This document shows, piece after piece, positions 1 through 7,460 of a stretch of 10,460 nt of DNA; position 1 is the first letter of the stretch, and the number at the start of each line of letters is the position of its first letter. The stretch comes from Bacteroidota bacterium (GTDB taxonomy: Bacteria > Bacteroidota > Bacteroidia > B-17B0 > Aurantibacillaceae), in NCBI GenBank assembly GCA_947474485.1, contig CANJJP010000023.1:1-10460 (forward strand), in the 5' to 3' direction. Both the position numbers and the translations under genes were made by a program. Below the pieces are notes generated by a model. The model worked only from the letters and a program-made list of their open reading frames with translations, was not told the DNA's origin and searched no databases.

Positions 1-46
1 CCTGATCACTTACTTTTTCGCGATTAATATTAAACTTGGTTTCCAT
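1..46 (-). CDS. 5' end of an unidentified gene following the sigma factor (partial)
   Basis: Only the first 15 codons are inside the window; they read METKFNINREKVSDQ from an ATG at 46-44. The start lies 6 bp after the stop codon of the sigma-factor gene on the same strand, so the two are almost certainly co-transcribed. A gene placed directly behind an ECF sigma factor is often an anti-sigma factor or a small partner protein, but the visible residues show no membrane segment or zinc-binding motif, so no function is assigned. The reading frame is open to the window edge. Confidence 0.6.
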   Translation of the reverse strand, partial: METKFNINREKVSDQ

Positions 47-52
47 TTGGAA

Positions 53-628
53 TTATTTAGATTTTTTTGTCAATACTTTTTTTAAGCGTTCCAAGATTCG
101 GTAAAGTTTAACCTTGGCATTATTTTCTGTCATCATCATTATTTCTGCAATCTCTTTAAATGGTCTTTTCTCAAAAAAACGCATTTCTATTAATTGTAAT
201 TCATCGTTGGGCAATTCTTTAATTATCCTGCCTAATACAGGCATAAAGTCTTCATAATAGCTTTCTTGTATTTCTTCGCACAAATGTTTTATATCTGCCA
301 CATCAGCATTAACGGTACGACTTGATTTTTTATCTCTAAACACTTGCATTACCTCACTATGGGCAATACGATACAACCAGCTTGCAAAGGGAACACCTTT
401 AAACTCGTATTTATGCAAATTAGTAAGTGCCTTTAAAAAAACCTGAGAGGTAACATCAAAGGCTACATCCTTATCTTCCATACGTTGGTAAATGTATCCG
501 AAGATTTGTTTGTAATACTTGTTATAAATAGGCCCAAAATTTGTCGCATCGCGTTTCGCAGCCTCAATTTGCATGAACTCTGAACTTATTTGTTCTGCGC
601 TTGCGTGATACTTTGACGTGAAACTCAT
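53..628 (-). CDS. RNA polymerase sigma factor, ECF (sigma-70) family
   Basis: A 191-residue protein that would direct core RNA polymerase to a set of promoters. The sigma region 2 domain spans about residues 30-100. Its region 2.3/2.4 helix is visible as FKGVPFASWLYRIAHSEVMQ at 77-96, where the W-x-x-R-I-A-H pattern is typical of the family. The sigma region 4 helix-turn-helix spans about 133-185 and includes RFFEKRPFKEIAEIM and a closing K-V-K-L-Y-R-I-L-E-R-L-K-K helix. Length and domain order are normal for ECF factors. The open frame extends upstream to a TTG at 649, but the ATG at 628 is preferred; it follows an AT-rich leader. The next gene begins 6 bp downstream. The target regulon cannot be told from sequence. 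Confidence 0.9.
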   Translation of the reverse strand: MSFTSKYHASAEQISSEFMQIEAAKRDATNFGPIYNKYYKQIFGYIYQRMEDKDVAFDVTSQVFLKALTNLHKYEFKGVPFASWLYRIAHSEVMQVFRDKKSSRTVNADVADIKHLCEEIQESYYEDFMPVLGRIIKELPNDELQLIEMRFFEKRPFKEIAEIMMMTENNAKVKLYRILERLKKVLTKKSK

Positions 629-683
629 ATTAATACTTAGGGCTTGCAATTTGTTCGTTTTAATCTATAACAGTTTTAGAATA

Positions 684-692
684 CAAAAGATA
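684..692 (-). promoter_or_regulatory. Weak candidate -7 element for the sigma-factor gene
   Basis: The minus strand reads TATCTTTTG, which resembles the Bacteroidota TAnnTTTG element with one extra base. It lies about 56 bases before the chosen ATG. No good TTG/TTTG element is seen at the expected upstream distance, so this is tentative. Confidence 0.3.
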
Positions 693-734
693 CAGATTAA
701 ACGAAATTATTTTTTAAATATTTGATTTACAGGT

Positions 735-765
735 AAAAAAAAAGCTACCCGATTGGATAGCTTTT
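735..765 (-). terminator. Rho-independent terminator of the E1/secreted-protein operon
   Basis: On the minus strand, AAAAGCTATCC pairs with GGGTAGCTTTT (11 bp including one G-T pair) around an AATC loop, and a run of nine T follows. It lies 19 bases past the stop of the 784-1458 gene. It separates that operon from the sigma-factor gene, which therefore needs its own promoter. Confidence 0.85.
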
Positions 766-783
766 AATAATTAGTATAAAAGA

Positions 784-1458
784 TTACCAATCGCTTTTAC
801 CCACTGTTGGAACTGGCTTAGCCATTTTCGCTTTTAAATCTTCAGCAACAATTTTAGCACTTGACAAGCCTGCACTTTTAATTTGTTTCCAAATAACTGA
901 ATTTAAATTCATAGATCCACAAGTAGGGACTTCATTAAAAACATCACCACCCGAACATTTACCTCTTTTCGAAACATGTTCTATTTTATCAATTGTATAA
1001 CGATATTTCCCTTCTTTACAATCAATTGTTACACGCATTGTAATATCTCCTTCAACATCATTTGCCGGATTTAATTCCTTAGGCTTGTAATTAAATTTAA
1101 CATTACATACAACTTGGCTTCCCGAACCACCACCACTTGATTTTTCGAATTTTTTATTTTTAGTTGTGTACCAATAATTTGCGCGTTTGGACAACTCGGC
1201 AATTGTTGCGGGCATTGTAGAACCTAATGTATCAATAACTTCCTCTGGAGGTGGTTCTTCAACAACAGGTTTCTTTTTGCCTTTTTTGCCTTTTACTTCT
1301 TCAACCGCTGCTGCAACAACTGGTGCGGGAGTTGGACGTTCCATTTCTACGCTAATAACTTCACGTACCATTTTGGAGGCATCTTCCTCTTCTTCTTGAG
1401 CATTTGATACAAATGGCGCTGCAAGAAAGAAAGCAACTACAACTAAAAGTTTTTTCAT
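784..1458 (-). CDS. Exported protein with a possible DUF4468-like (TBP-like fold) domain
   Basis: A 224-residue protein. Residues 1-20 form a signal peptide (MKKLLVVVAFFLAAPFVSNA, cleavage before QEEEE), so it is probably periplasmic or surface-associated. A low-complexity acidic/basic/proline stretch follows (about 22-75, containing KGKKGKKK and EEPPPEE). The folded part begins near ELSKRANYWYTTKN (88-101). GDITMRVTIDCKEGKYRYTI (137-156) resembles the 'K-x-G-R-Y-R' strand of the Bacteroidota DUF4468 family; that assignment is from memory and uncertain. The mature protein has four cysteines (118, 147, 168, 180). The longer frame starts at a TTG at 1479, but the ATG at 1458 begins the signal peptide cleanly. 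It lies 23 bp behind the E1 gene on the same strand and shares its terminator, so it is the second gene of that operon. No link to E1 function is known to me. Confidence 0.75.
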   Translation of the reverse strand: MKKLLVVVAFFLAAPFVSNAQEEEEDASKMVREVISVEMERPTPAPVVAAAVEEVKGKKGKKKPVVEEPPPEEVIDTLGSTMPATIAELSKRANYWYTTKNKKFEKSSGGGSGSQVVCNVKFNYKPKELNPANDVEGDITMRVTIDCKEGKYRYTIDKIEHVSKRGKCSGGDVFNEVPTCGSMNLNSVIWKQIKSAGLSSAKIVAEDLKAKMAKPVPTVGKSDW

Positions 1459-1481
1459 ATTCACATTATGTAAGTACAAAA

Positions 1482-3905
1482 TTAATAAATCTTCGAATAT
1501 TTTGTTGGTTGTGTTTCACTAATCAAATTATATACCAAATCAAAAACATCATCCGCACTTGGCTTACTAAAGTAATCTCCATCACTTCCATAGGCAGGGC
1601 GATGTTCTTTAGCAGCAATGGTTACAGGAGCAGAATCCAAATATTGGTAAGCTCCTTGCTCCTCCACTACTTTTTGCATCATATAAGCGCTTGCTCCACC
1701 CGGAACGTCTTCGTCTAAAAATACCACTCTGTTGGTTTTCTTGATAGATTCAACAATCATGTGATTAATATCAAATGGCAATAAAGTTTGAACATCAATT
1801 AATTCAACGCTTATAGCTGCTTCTGCTAACATTTTCAGTGCTTCTTGAGCCACACGCACACATGAACCATAAGTTACCAGGGTAACATCAGAACCTTCGT
1901 TCATTACTTCTGGAATTCCAAGTGGTGTGCAATACTCACCAATATTAGCAGGAGTTTGTTCTTTTAAACGATATCCATTTAATGGTTCAATCACCAAAGA
2001 TGGTTCATCTGCTTGCAATAACATATTATAAAAACCAGCAGCTTGTGTCATATTACGAGGAACACAAACGTTGATGCCGCGGCAAGCACTAATAATCATT
2101 CCCATTGGGGAACCACTATGCCAAATACCTTCTAAACGATGTCCGCGTGTACGAATGATTACAGGTGCTTTTTGGAAACCTTTGGTACGATATTGCACTG
2201 TTGCTAAGTCATCGCTCATAATTTGCAACGCATACAACAAATAATCTAAATATTGAATTTCAGCAATAGGACGTAATCCACGCATTGATAATCCAATTGC
2301 TTGCCCCATAATAGTTGCTTCACGAATACCTGTATCAAACACGCGATGCTCGCCATACTTAGCTTGTAAGCCCTCTAACCCTTGATTAACACCTCCAATT
2401 TTCCCAGAATCCTCACCAAAAATCATTACTTCAGGGTATTTTGTTAGAATCTTATCGAAGTTATCACGCAACAACTCTCTACCATCGCATTGTTTTAAAT
2501 CAGCCTCGTAATGCACAGGAACAATAGCTACATGCGCTGCTGTCGTGTTTGATTGAGAATGTAAATAAGAACTGTATCTATCGTAATTTTCAATTTTAGC
2601 AAGGTTTAACCAATCTACTAATTTTTGACGCTCAGCACTTGCTTCATTACGTGTTATTCGAAGCACTTTTTTAACTGCCCCGTGTATATCTCTTCTAATT
2701 GGCTCAATTGCCGAAGATAAATCAGAAGAAACTTTTTGCACAAATGCTTGCTGAGAGCTAGTATCAGCAACTGCATTAATTAAACCAAGTACTTCTTGTA
2801 ATTCTACTTTTATAGGCGCACAAAAAGCTGACCAAGCAGCTGTTTTGGATTCTCGTACTAATTTTTTTGCGTCCTCTTCAATTTTATCTAATTCTTCAGC
2901 TGTAGTTATTGCATTTTCTAAAATCCACTCACGCATTTTTTTAACGCAGTCGAAATCTAACTCCCATTGCAAACGTTCTTTTGATTTGTAACGCTCATGG
3001 GACCCTGATGTACTGTGACCTTGCGGCTGAGTAACTTCTTCAACATGAACTAAAACAGGAACGTGTTCTTCGCGGCAAACTTTTGCAGCCTTTTCGTACG
3101 TTTCACAAAGGTGAACGTAATCCCAACCTTTGGTTTTAAATATTTCGAATCCTTTTCCGCTTTCGTCGCGTTGAAAACCTTTTAAAATTTCGGAAATACT
3201 TTCCTTAGTTGTTTGGTATTTTTTTGGAACAGAAATTCCGTGTCCATCATCCCAAACACTCATTAACATTGGTATTTGCAATACACCTGCGGCATTAATG
3301 GTTTCCCAAAACAAACCCTCAGAAGTACTTGCATCACCTATTGTTCCAAAAGCAATTTCGTTTCCTTTATTTGAGAACTTAGTAAATTTACCTTCGTGCA
3401 AGTCTTTGTTTACCCTATAAAAATGGGAAGCATAAGCTAAACCTAACAAACGAGGCATTTGCCCAGCTGTTGGAGAAATATCAGCAGATGAATTTTTTTG
3501 GTTTACTAAATCTCTCCATGATCCATCAGGGTTAAGACTGCGTGTTCCAAAATGCCCACCCATTTGACGGCCTGCACTCATTGGTTCTTGCTCTTGATCC
3601 GTATTTGCATACAAGCCTGCAAACCATTGTTGTAGGTTAAGGGCACCAATTGAGAACATGAAAGTTTGATCGCGGTAATATCCACTTCTAAAATCGCCAT
3701 CTTTAAATACTTTAGCCATGGCAACTTGAGCCAATTCCTTACCATCACCAAAAATACCAAACTTAGCTTTCCCAGTCAATACTTCCTTTCTACCCAATAA
3801 ACTTGCCTGACGACTTTCGTTGATAATCAAGAAATCATTCAATACAATAGCCTTAAATTCTTCAAAACTAAGACCGCTTTCTGTTTTTTTCGCTTCGTTA
3901 CTCAT
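1482..3905 (-). CDS. 2-oxoacid dehydrogenase E1 component, fused alpha and beta subunits
   Basis: An 807-residue thiamine-diphosphate enzyme for oxidative decarboxylation of a 2-oxoacid (branched-chain 2-oxoacids or pyruvate), passing the acyl group to a lipoylated E2 in the cytoplasm. The alpha half (about 15-330) shows GYYRDQ (75-80), the cofactor motif GDASTSEG (190-197) closed by DDGHGIS (219-225), and the conserved loop GHSTSGSHERYK (296-307). A helical linker of roughly 130 residues follows. The beta half (about 470-807) shows GEDSGKIGG (497-505), FDTGIREATIMGQAIG (523-538) with the probable cofactor-contacting Glu529, and IWHSGSP with His596. The usual NN of the cofactor motif is DD here. 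The ATG at 3905 is chosen over an upstream TTG at 3938, because the TTG sits just downstream of or at the promoter. No E2 or E3 gene is nearby, so the complex must draw on genes elsewhere. The exact substrate is unresolved. Confidence 0.93.
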   Translation of the reverse strand: MSNEAKKTESGLSFEEFKAIVLNDFLIINESRQASLLGRKEVLTGKAKFGIFGDGKELAQVAMAKVFKDGDFRSGYYRDQTFMFSIGALNLQQWFAGLYANTDQEQEPMSAGRQMGGHFGTRSLNPDGSWRDLVNQKNSSADISPTAGQMPRLLGLAYASHFYRVNKDLHEGKFTKFSNKGNEIAFGTIGDASTSEGLFWETINAAGVLQIPMLMSVWDDGHGISVPKKYQTTKESISEILKGFQRDESGKGFEIFKTKGWDYVHLCETYEKAAKVCREEHVPVLVHVEEVTQPQGHSTSGSHERYKSKERLQWELDFDCVKKMREWILENAITTAEELDKIEEDAKKLVRESKTAAWSAFCAPIKVELQEVLGLINAVADTSSQQAFVQKVSSDLSSAIEPIRRDIHGAVKKVLRITRNEASAERQKLVDWLNLAKIENYDRYSSYLHSQSNTTAAHVAIVPVHYEADLKQCDGRELLRDNFDKILTKYPEVMIFGEDSGKIGGVNQGLEGLQAKYGEHRVFDTGIREATIMGQAIGLSMRGLRPIAEIQYLDYLLYALQIMSDDLATVQYRTKGFQKAPVIIRTRGHRLEGIWHSGSPMGMIISACRGINVCVPRNMTQAAGFYNMLLQADEPSLVIEPLNGYRLKEQTPANIGEYCTPLGIPEVMNEGSDVTLVTYGSCVRVAQEALKMLAEAAISVELIDVQTLLPFDINHMIVESIKKTNRVVFLDEDVPGGASAYMMQKVVEEQGAYQYLDSAPVTIAAKEHRPAYGSDGDYFSKPSADDVFDLVYNLISETQPTKYSKIY

Positions 3906-3925
3906 ATTTGTGTTCCTTAACCTTA

Positions 3926-3956
3926 CAAATATAAACAATTATCTAAATTATGGAAA
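3926..3956 (-). promoter_or_regulatory. Promoter of the E1 operon
   Basis: The minus strand carries a perfect Bacteroidota -7 element TATATTTG (3933-3926). A near-match -33 element, TTTC (3956-3953), lies 19 bp upstream. The -7 element ends about 20 bases before the ATG at 3905. Confidence 0.7.
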
Positions 3957-3968
3957 TGAATTTTTAAG

Positions 3969-3988
3969 GATAAAAAGGTGTTTTTATC
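3969..3988. repeat. Perfect 8-bp inverted repeat in the divergent intergenic region
   Basis: GATAAAAA, a GGTG spacer and TTTTTATC form a perfect dyad. It sits about 13 bp upstream of the E1 -33 position and about 110 bp upstream of the receptor promoter. It has no GC-rich stem and no gene reads into it, so an operator is more likely than a terminator. The AT richness makes chance possible. Confidence 0.4.
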
Positions 3989-4034
3989 GAAAAAGTCGTA
4001 GCTACAATCCACTAGTATTAAAATCTAAAAACGG

Positions 4035-4056
4035 TTAATATTAAGTTAATGTTAAA
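4035..4056 (+). promoter_or_regulatory. Tandem 11-bp direct repeat upstream of the TonB receptor (candidate activator site)
   Basis: TTAATATTAAG is followed directly by TTAATGTTAAA; 9 of 11 positions agree. The 11-bp period is one helical turn, the arrangement bound by OmpR/PhoB-type response regulators, and TTAA-type half sites are known from Pho boxes. It ends about 45 bp upstream of the receptor -33 element. The regulator is inferred only. Confidence 0.4.
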
Positions 4057-4100
4057 TAATTCGATTTTTATTTAATATTCTTGTAACATTAGCTTAGCAC

Positions 4101-4127
4101 TTGGTTTACGATGTAAACGGAACTTTG
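4101..4127 (+). promoter_or_regulatory. Promoter of the TonB-dependent receptor gene
   Basis: TTG at 4101-4103 is followed 16 bp later by GAACTTTG (4120-4127), which matches the -7 consensus TAnnTTTG except for its first base. The element ends 13 bases before the ATG, giving a very short leader. The same TTG-16 bp-xAACTTTGCAC layout appears at 9125-9154. Confidence 0.6.
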
Positions 4128-4140
4128 CACAAAAAAGTTA

Positions 4141-7038
4141 ATGAAAAAGTATTTGTTCATCCTTTCTATAATTCAATTAATAAGTACTACAGCATTAGTA
4201 GCTCAAACAGGTAAAATCAGTGGAAAAATCATTGATAAGAAAACTGGCGAAACCCTTCCAGGTGCGAGCGTTTTAATAGAAGGAACGGTTCAAGGAGCTT
4301 CGTCTGATTTTGATGGCAATTATATTATAACATCAGTTAAGCCAGGTAAATATAATGTCATCTGTAAGTATGTATCTTATGCAAATAAATTAATAAAAGA
4401 TATTGATGTAGTAGCGGGAGAAACCACAGTAGTCAATTTTTCAATGGAAGAACCGCAAGGAGATACATTAGGAGAGGTAACTATTACAGCAACATTAAAC
4501 AAAGAAAATGTAAACACACTTTTTGTAATGCAAAAAAACAACGCATCAGTAAGTGATGGTGTATCTGCTGAAACAATTAAAAAAACACCAGATAGAAATA
4601 CAAGTGACGTTTTAAAACGTGTAAGCGGGGCAAGTATACAAGACAATAAATTTGCTATTATTAGAGGTTTAAACGACAGGTATAATGCAGCTTACATTAA
4701 TGGTGCACCACTACCAAGTTCAGAAAGTGATAGAAAAGCCTTTTCATTTGACATTTTTCCATCGAATTTACTTGATAACTTAGTAATTTTAAAAACTGCT
4801 ACTCCTGAGTTGCCCGCTGATTTTGCAGGTGGAGTAATTCAAATAAATACCAAAAGTATTCCTGATGAAAATTTTCAATCCTTATCTGTTGGTGGTGGTT
4901 ATAACACAATCACAACTTCTAAGGAAAAATACTCCTACGCAGGTTCGGGTACAGATTGGTTAGGTTTTGATGATGGAAAAAGAGCATTGCCAACAAGCAT
5001 TCCTTCTACATTCGATTTTAAAAATAAGAACACCACTCCACAACAAAAAGCCGATTTAGCAAGGTTTATGCCAAATGAATGGTCACTTGAAAAAGGGAAA
5101 TTTGCACCTAACGCAAGTTTCCAATATGCAATTGCACATTCATTTAAAGCAAAAGAAAAACCAAGTAGTTTTGGTATGATGTGCGCTATCACATATAATA
5201 ATAATAAGACTTTTAATACATCTATAAGAAGAGAGTTTTTAGATGATATTGACCCATTAACTCAAAAATATACCCAGGACTTTGAATATTTTGATAATAA
5301 TTATGTAACCAACACGCTTTTGGGTATCCTTGGGAACTTCACCTACAAAATAAATGATAAACATAGTTTAAGTTTTAAAAATATTTACAGTATTAACTCA
5401 GAGGACAGAGTTACCTTGAGAGAAGGTACAAGAGAGTTTTATAACACTATCAAAACACTCGAAAAATCAAGCGTAAGATGGTTTACTGAAAACAAATTAT
5501 ACACTACACAACTAATAGGAAAACATTTATTAGGCAAAACAATAAAATTAAACTGGTTGGCTGGTTACAGCAATATTAATAGAAACATTCCGAACTTAAG
5601 AAAGATGACTTATACAAAAGCATCTCAAAAGTATGACCCATCTGATCCATTTGAGCCAGAACCATTTTATGAAGCTGCAATTAATATAACTGGAACATCA
5701 CCTACAACAGGTGGTAATTTCTTCTATTCTCAAAATATTGAAAACATGTATAATTTTAATACAGATGTTGCAATACCTTTTGATTTTAAAAAGAAAAAAC
5801 TATCAAATGAACTAAAAATTGGAGGAGGATATCAAAGAAGAGTTAGAGATTTTGATGCACGTTTCATAGGCTTCACAAGATATAGCATACCTGGTGTATT
5901 AAATTTTGACAAAACCTTACTTACTTTGCCTGAAGACCAAATATTTGCCCCTCAAAACATTGGTAAACTTGCTAATGGCAAGGGAGGTTTTAAATTAGAG
6001 GAAGCATCTAAACCAAACGATTCTTATGATGCATCATCCCAATTAACTTCTGGCTTTATAATGTTAGACCATCGTTATAAATCTTGGTTCCGTATGGTTT
6101 GGGGCGCAAGGGTTGAAAACTTTGGGCAACGCTTAGGCTCATTTGAAGATGATGGCAAGGCTGTTATTATTGATACTAATTATACTGACATATTACCATC
6201 CGCTAATTTAATTTTCTCTTTAACAGAAAAACAAAACATTCGTGCAAGTTATTACAATACATTATCTCGACCTGAGTTTAGAGAGCTAGCACCTTTTGGT
6301 TTTTATGATTTCGTTACTAATTTTTCGATTAGAGGTAATCAATATTTAAAACGCGCATTAATAAACAATTATGATTTACGATACGAGTTCTATCCAGGAA
6401 GAGGACAAATACTTTCAGTATCTGGATTTTATAAAACGTTTAACAATGCAATCGAACAAATTAATCGTGCAGATGAAAACAGAGCTTTAACTTACCAAAA
6501 CGTTGGTTTTGCTCAAAACTACGGATTTGAAGTTGAAGCGCGTATGATTTTAGGCGTTTTATTAATGAAAGATTCTAGTAAATTTTTAAATAACATTACT
6601 TTATTTAGTAATTATGCGTTCATTCGTTCTAAAGTAGATGTAAGCGAAGTAAAAGGAGCTATTGACCCAAACAGACCATTACAAGGGCAGTCTCCATACA
6701 TCTTTAACGGTGGAGTTCAATACATGGATACAGATAAAGGTTGGGGACTAAGTGTTGCGGTAAATAGAATTGGAAGAAGAATTGCCATTGTAGGAAACAC
6801 ACAAGAACCAGATATTTGGGAACAAGGAAGAACTGTAATAGATTTTCAATTATCAAAAGCATTTTTGAAAAAGAAAAAATTAGAAGTGAAATTAAATTTC
6901 AGAGACATGCTTGCGCAAAAACTATATTTCTACCAAGATTTAAATCTTAACAAAAAACTAGACAAGCTATCCGACAACATTATGGCTGAAACAAATTTTG
7001 GACCAACCATTAGTTTAAACGTTTCTTATAAATTCTAA
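4141..7038 (+). CDS. TonB-dependent outer-membrane receptor with carboxypeptidase-regulatory-like N-terminal domain
   Basis: A 965-residue outer-membrane receptor that would import or bind a substrate using TonB/ExbBD energy. Residues 1-21 are a signal peptide (cleavage near ALVA/Q). Residues 25-103 form a CarboxypepD_reg-like beta-sandwich (GKISGKIIDKKTGETLPGAS; FDGNY). TLGEVTITAT (109-118) is a TonB-box-like segment. The plug runs about 128-240 and contains the characteristic stretches IIRGLNDRYNAAYINGAPLP (173-192), DRKAFSFDIFP and TPELPADFAGGVIQINTKS. The rest is a beta-barrel ending in SLNVSYKF with the expected terminal phenylalanine. No SusD-like lipoprotein or degradative enzyme follows; a terminator does. 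It is therefore an orphan receptor rather than a SusC of a polysaccharide locus. The substrate is unknown. The ATG is followed by a clean signal peptide and sits just behind a promoter. Confidence 0.92.
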   Translation: MKKYLFILSIIQLISTTALVAQTGKISGKIIDKKTGETLPGASVLIEGTVQGASSDFDGNYIITSVKPGKYNVICKYVSYANKLIKDIDVVAGETTVVNFSMEEPQGDTLGEVTITATLNKENVNTLFVMQKNNASVSDGVSAETIKKTPDRNTSDVLKRVSGASIQDNKFAIIRGLNDRYNAAYINGAPLPSSESDRKAFSFDIFPSNLLDNLVILKTATPELPADFAGGVIQINTKSIPDENFQSLSVGGGYNTITTSKEKYSYAGSGTDWLGFDDGKRALPTSIPSTFDFKNKNTTPQQKADLARFMPNEWSLEKGKFAPNASFQYAIAHSFKAKEKPSSFGMMCAITYNNNKTFNTSIRREFLDDIDPLTQKYTQDFEYFDNNYVTNTLLGILGNFTYKINDKHSLSFKNIYSINSEDRVTLREGTREFYNTIKTLEKSSVRWFTENKLYTTQLIGKHLLGKTIKLNWLAGYSNINRNIPNLRKMTYTKASQKYDPSDPFEPEPFYEAAINITGTSPTTGGNFFYSQNIENMYNFNTDVAIPFDFKKKKLSNELKIGGGYQRRVRDFDARFIGFTRYSIPGVLNFDKTLLTLPEDQIFAPQNIGKLANGKGGFKLEEASKPNDSYDASSQLTSGFIMLDHRYKSWFRMVWGARVENFGQRLGSFEDDGKAVIIDTNYTDILPSANLIFSLTEKQNIRASYYNTLSRPEFRELAPFGFYDFVTNFSIRGNQYLKRALINNYDLRYEFYPGRGQILSVSGFYKTFNNAIEQINRADENRALTYQNVGFAQNYGFEVEARMILGVLLMKDSSKFLNNITLFSNYAFIRSKVDVSEVKGAIDPNRPLQGQSPYIFNGGVQYMDTDKGWGLSVAVNRIGRRIAIVGNTQEPDIWEQGRTVIDFQLSKAFLKKKKLEVKLNFRDMLAQKLYFYQDLNLNKKLDKLSDNIMAETNFGPTISLNVSYKF

Positions 7039-7058
7039 CTAAAACATCTCATTCAAAA

Positions 7059-7096
7059 AAGAAGGCTGCCTCAAAAAGGGCAGCCTTCTTAATTTT
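7059..7096 (+). terminator. Rho-independent terminator of the TonB receptor gene
   Basis: AAGAAGGCTGCC (7059-7070) pairs perfectly over 12 bp with GGCAGCCTTCTT (7079-7090) around an 8-base loop, followed by AATTTT. It starts 20 bases after the receptor stop codon, so the receptor is a single-gene transcription unit. Confidence 0.85.
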
Positions 7097-7140
7097 AAAA
7101 AGTGTTAGTTTATTGACAATGGTTAAAAATTAGCATATAA

Positions 7141-7302
7141 ATATTTAAAACAAAAGGGTGCCAAAGGCACTTTTTGAGGGGGAACTTTAGGAGCGATTAC
7201 TTTACTTACGACAAGAAAAATGACACGCTGTTTTGTCCATCAGAAAAACCAATGCATAATATTGGAACAAGTAAACGAAAAAAAATACAATTACCAATTT
7301 AG
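7141..7302 (+). pseudogene. Probable decayed transposase fragment (IS1182-like)
   Basis: The frame is open from 7141 to a TAG at 7300-7302. It contains DYFTYDKKNDTLFCPSEK (encoded about 7195-7248). This resembles the conserved internal 'F-x-Y-D-x-x-x-D-x-x-x-C-P' segment of IS1182-type transposases. There is no plausible start codon and no DDE catalytic region. The cysteine-rich part that normally follows the CP motif is also missing. It sits in a gene-poor stretch beside another truncated gene, which fits an old insertion that has mostly been deleted. The family match is from memory on a short segment, so it is tentative. An alternative is chance coding potential. Confidence 0.42.
7153..7175 (+). 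terminator. Small hairpin followed by a T run
   Basis: GTGCC (7158-7162), an AAA loop and GGCAC (7166-7170) are followed by five T; flanking AAAGG/TTTTT can extend the stem with two G-T pairs. The shape is terminator-like, but it lies downstream of the strong receptor terminator and may be part of the insertion remnant. The stem is short, so confidence is low. Confidence 0.35.
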
Positions 7303-7304
7303 GA

Positions 7305-7409
7305 CTAAATTATATTAAAATTTTTTATAATTTCTTCAGCAAGTAAATTGAATAATTTACTTGCTTCGGCTGATTGTGAGTTGTTGTACGATTGTATTTC
7401 TTTGTTCAT
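7305..7409 (-). pseudogene. Truncated DUF1801-like gene (N-terminal 34 codons)
   Basis: From an ATG at 7409 the minus strand encodes a 34-residue peptide beginning MNKEIQSYNNSQSAEASKLF and continuing NLLAEEIIKNFNII before a TAG at 7305. The pattern 'K-E-I-x-x-Y-N-x-S-Q-x-x-E ... x-N-L-L-A-x-E-I-x-K-N' is that of the first helices of DUF1801-family proteins, which normally run on for about 100 more residues. The continuation 'PEAENKIWHAHP' expected for the family is absent in all frames, so the gene appears cut off at about residue 31. A promoter is still present upstream (7461-7487). The breakpoint abuts the probable transposase fragment on the other strand. The match is recalled rather than searched. 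An intact small protein is the alternative. Confidence 0.42.
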
Positions 7410-7460
7410 AATTATCTTTAAAATAATACAGAGCAATAAGAGTAAAAGACCTTCTTGTCT

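Noticed and set aside
649..1479. TTG starts at 649 and 1479 (and similarly 3938, 9125, 9983; GTG at 9520)
   Set aside because: In each case an internal ATG begins the signal peptide or conserved domain, and several of the upstream starts fall in promoter elements or in the preceding gene.
1187..1718. Plus-strand open frames at 1187-1399 and 1404-1718
   Set aside because: They are antisense to the exported protein and the E1 gene, are low in complexity, and have no promoter or family features.
3820..4038. Plus-strand 72-codon frame overlapping the E1 start and the divergent promoters
   Set aside because: It reads antisense through E1 codons and its promoter region, so it is a shadow frame.
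7220..7318. 32-codon plus-strand ATG frame (MTRCFVHQKNQ...) in the gene-poor region
   Set aside because: It overlaps the transposase-like frame in another phase and has no promoter, no recognisable features and no conserved pattern.
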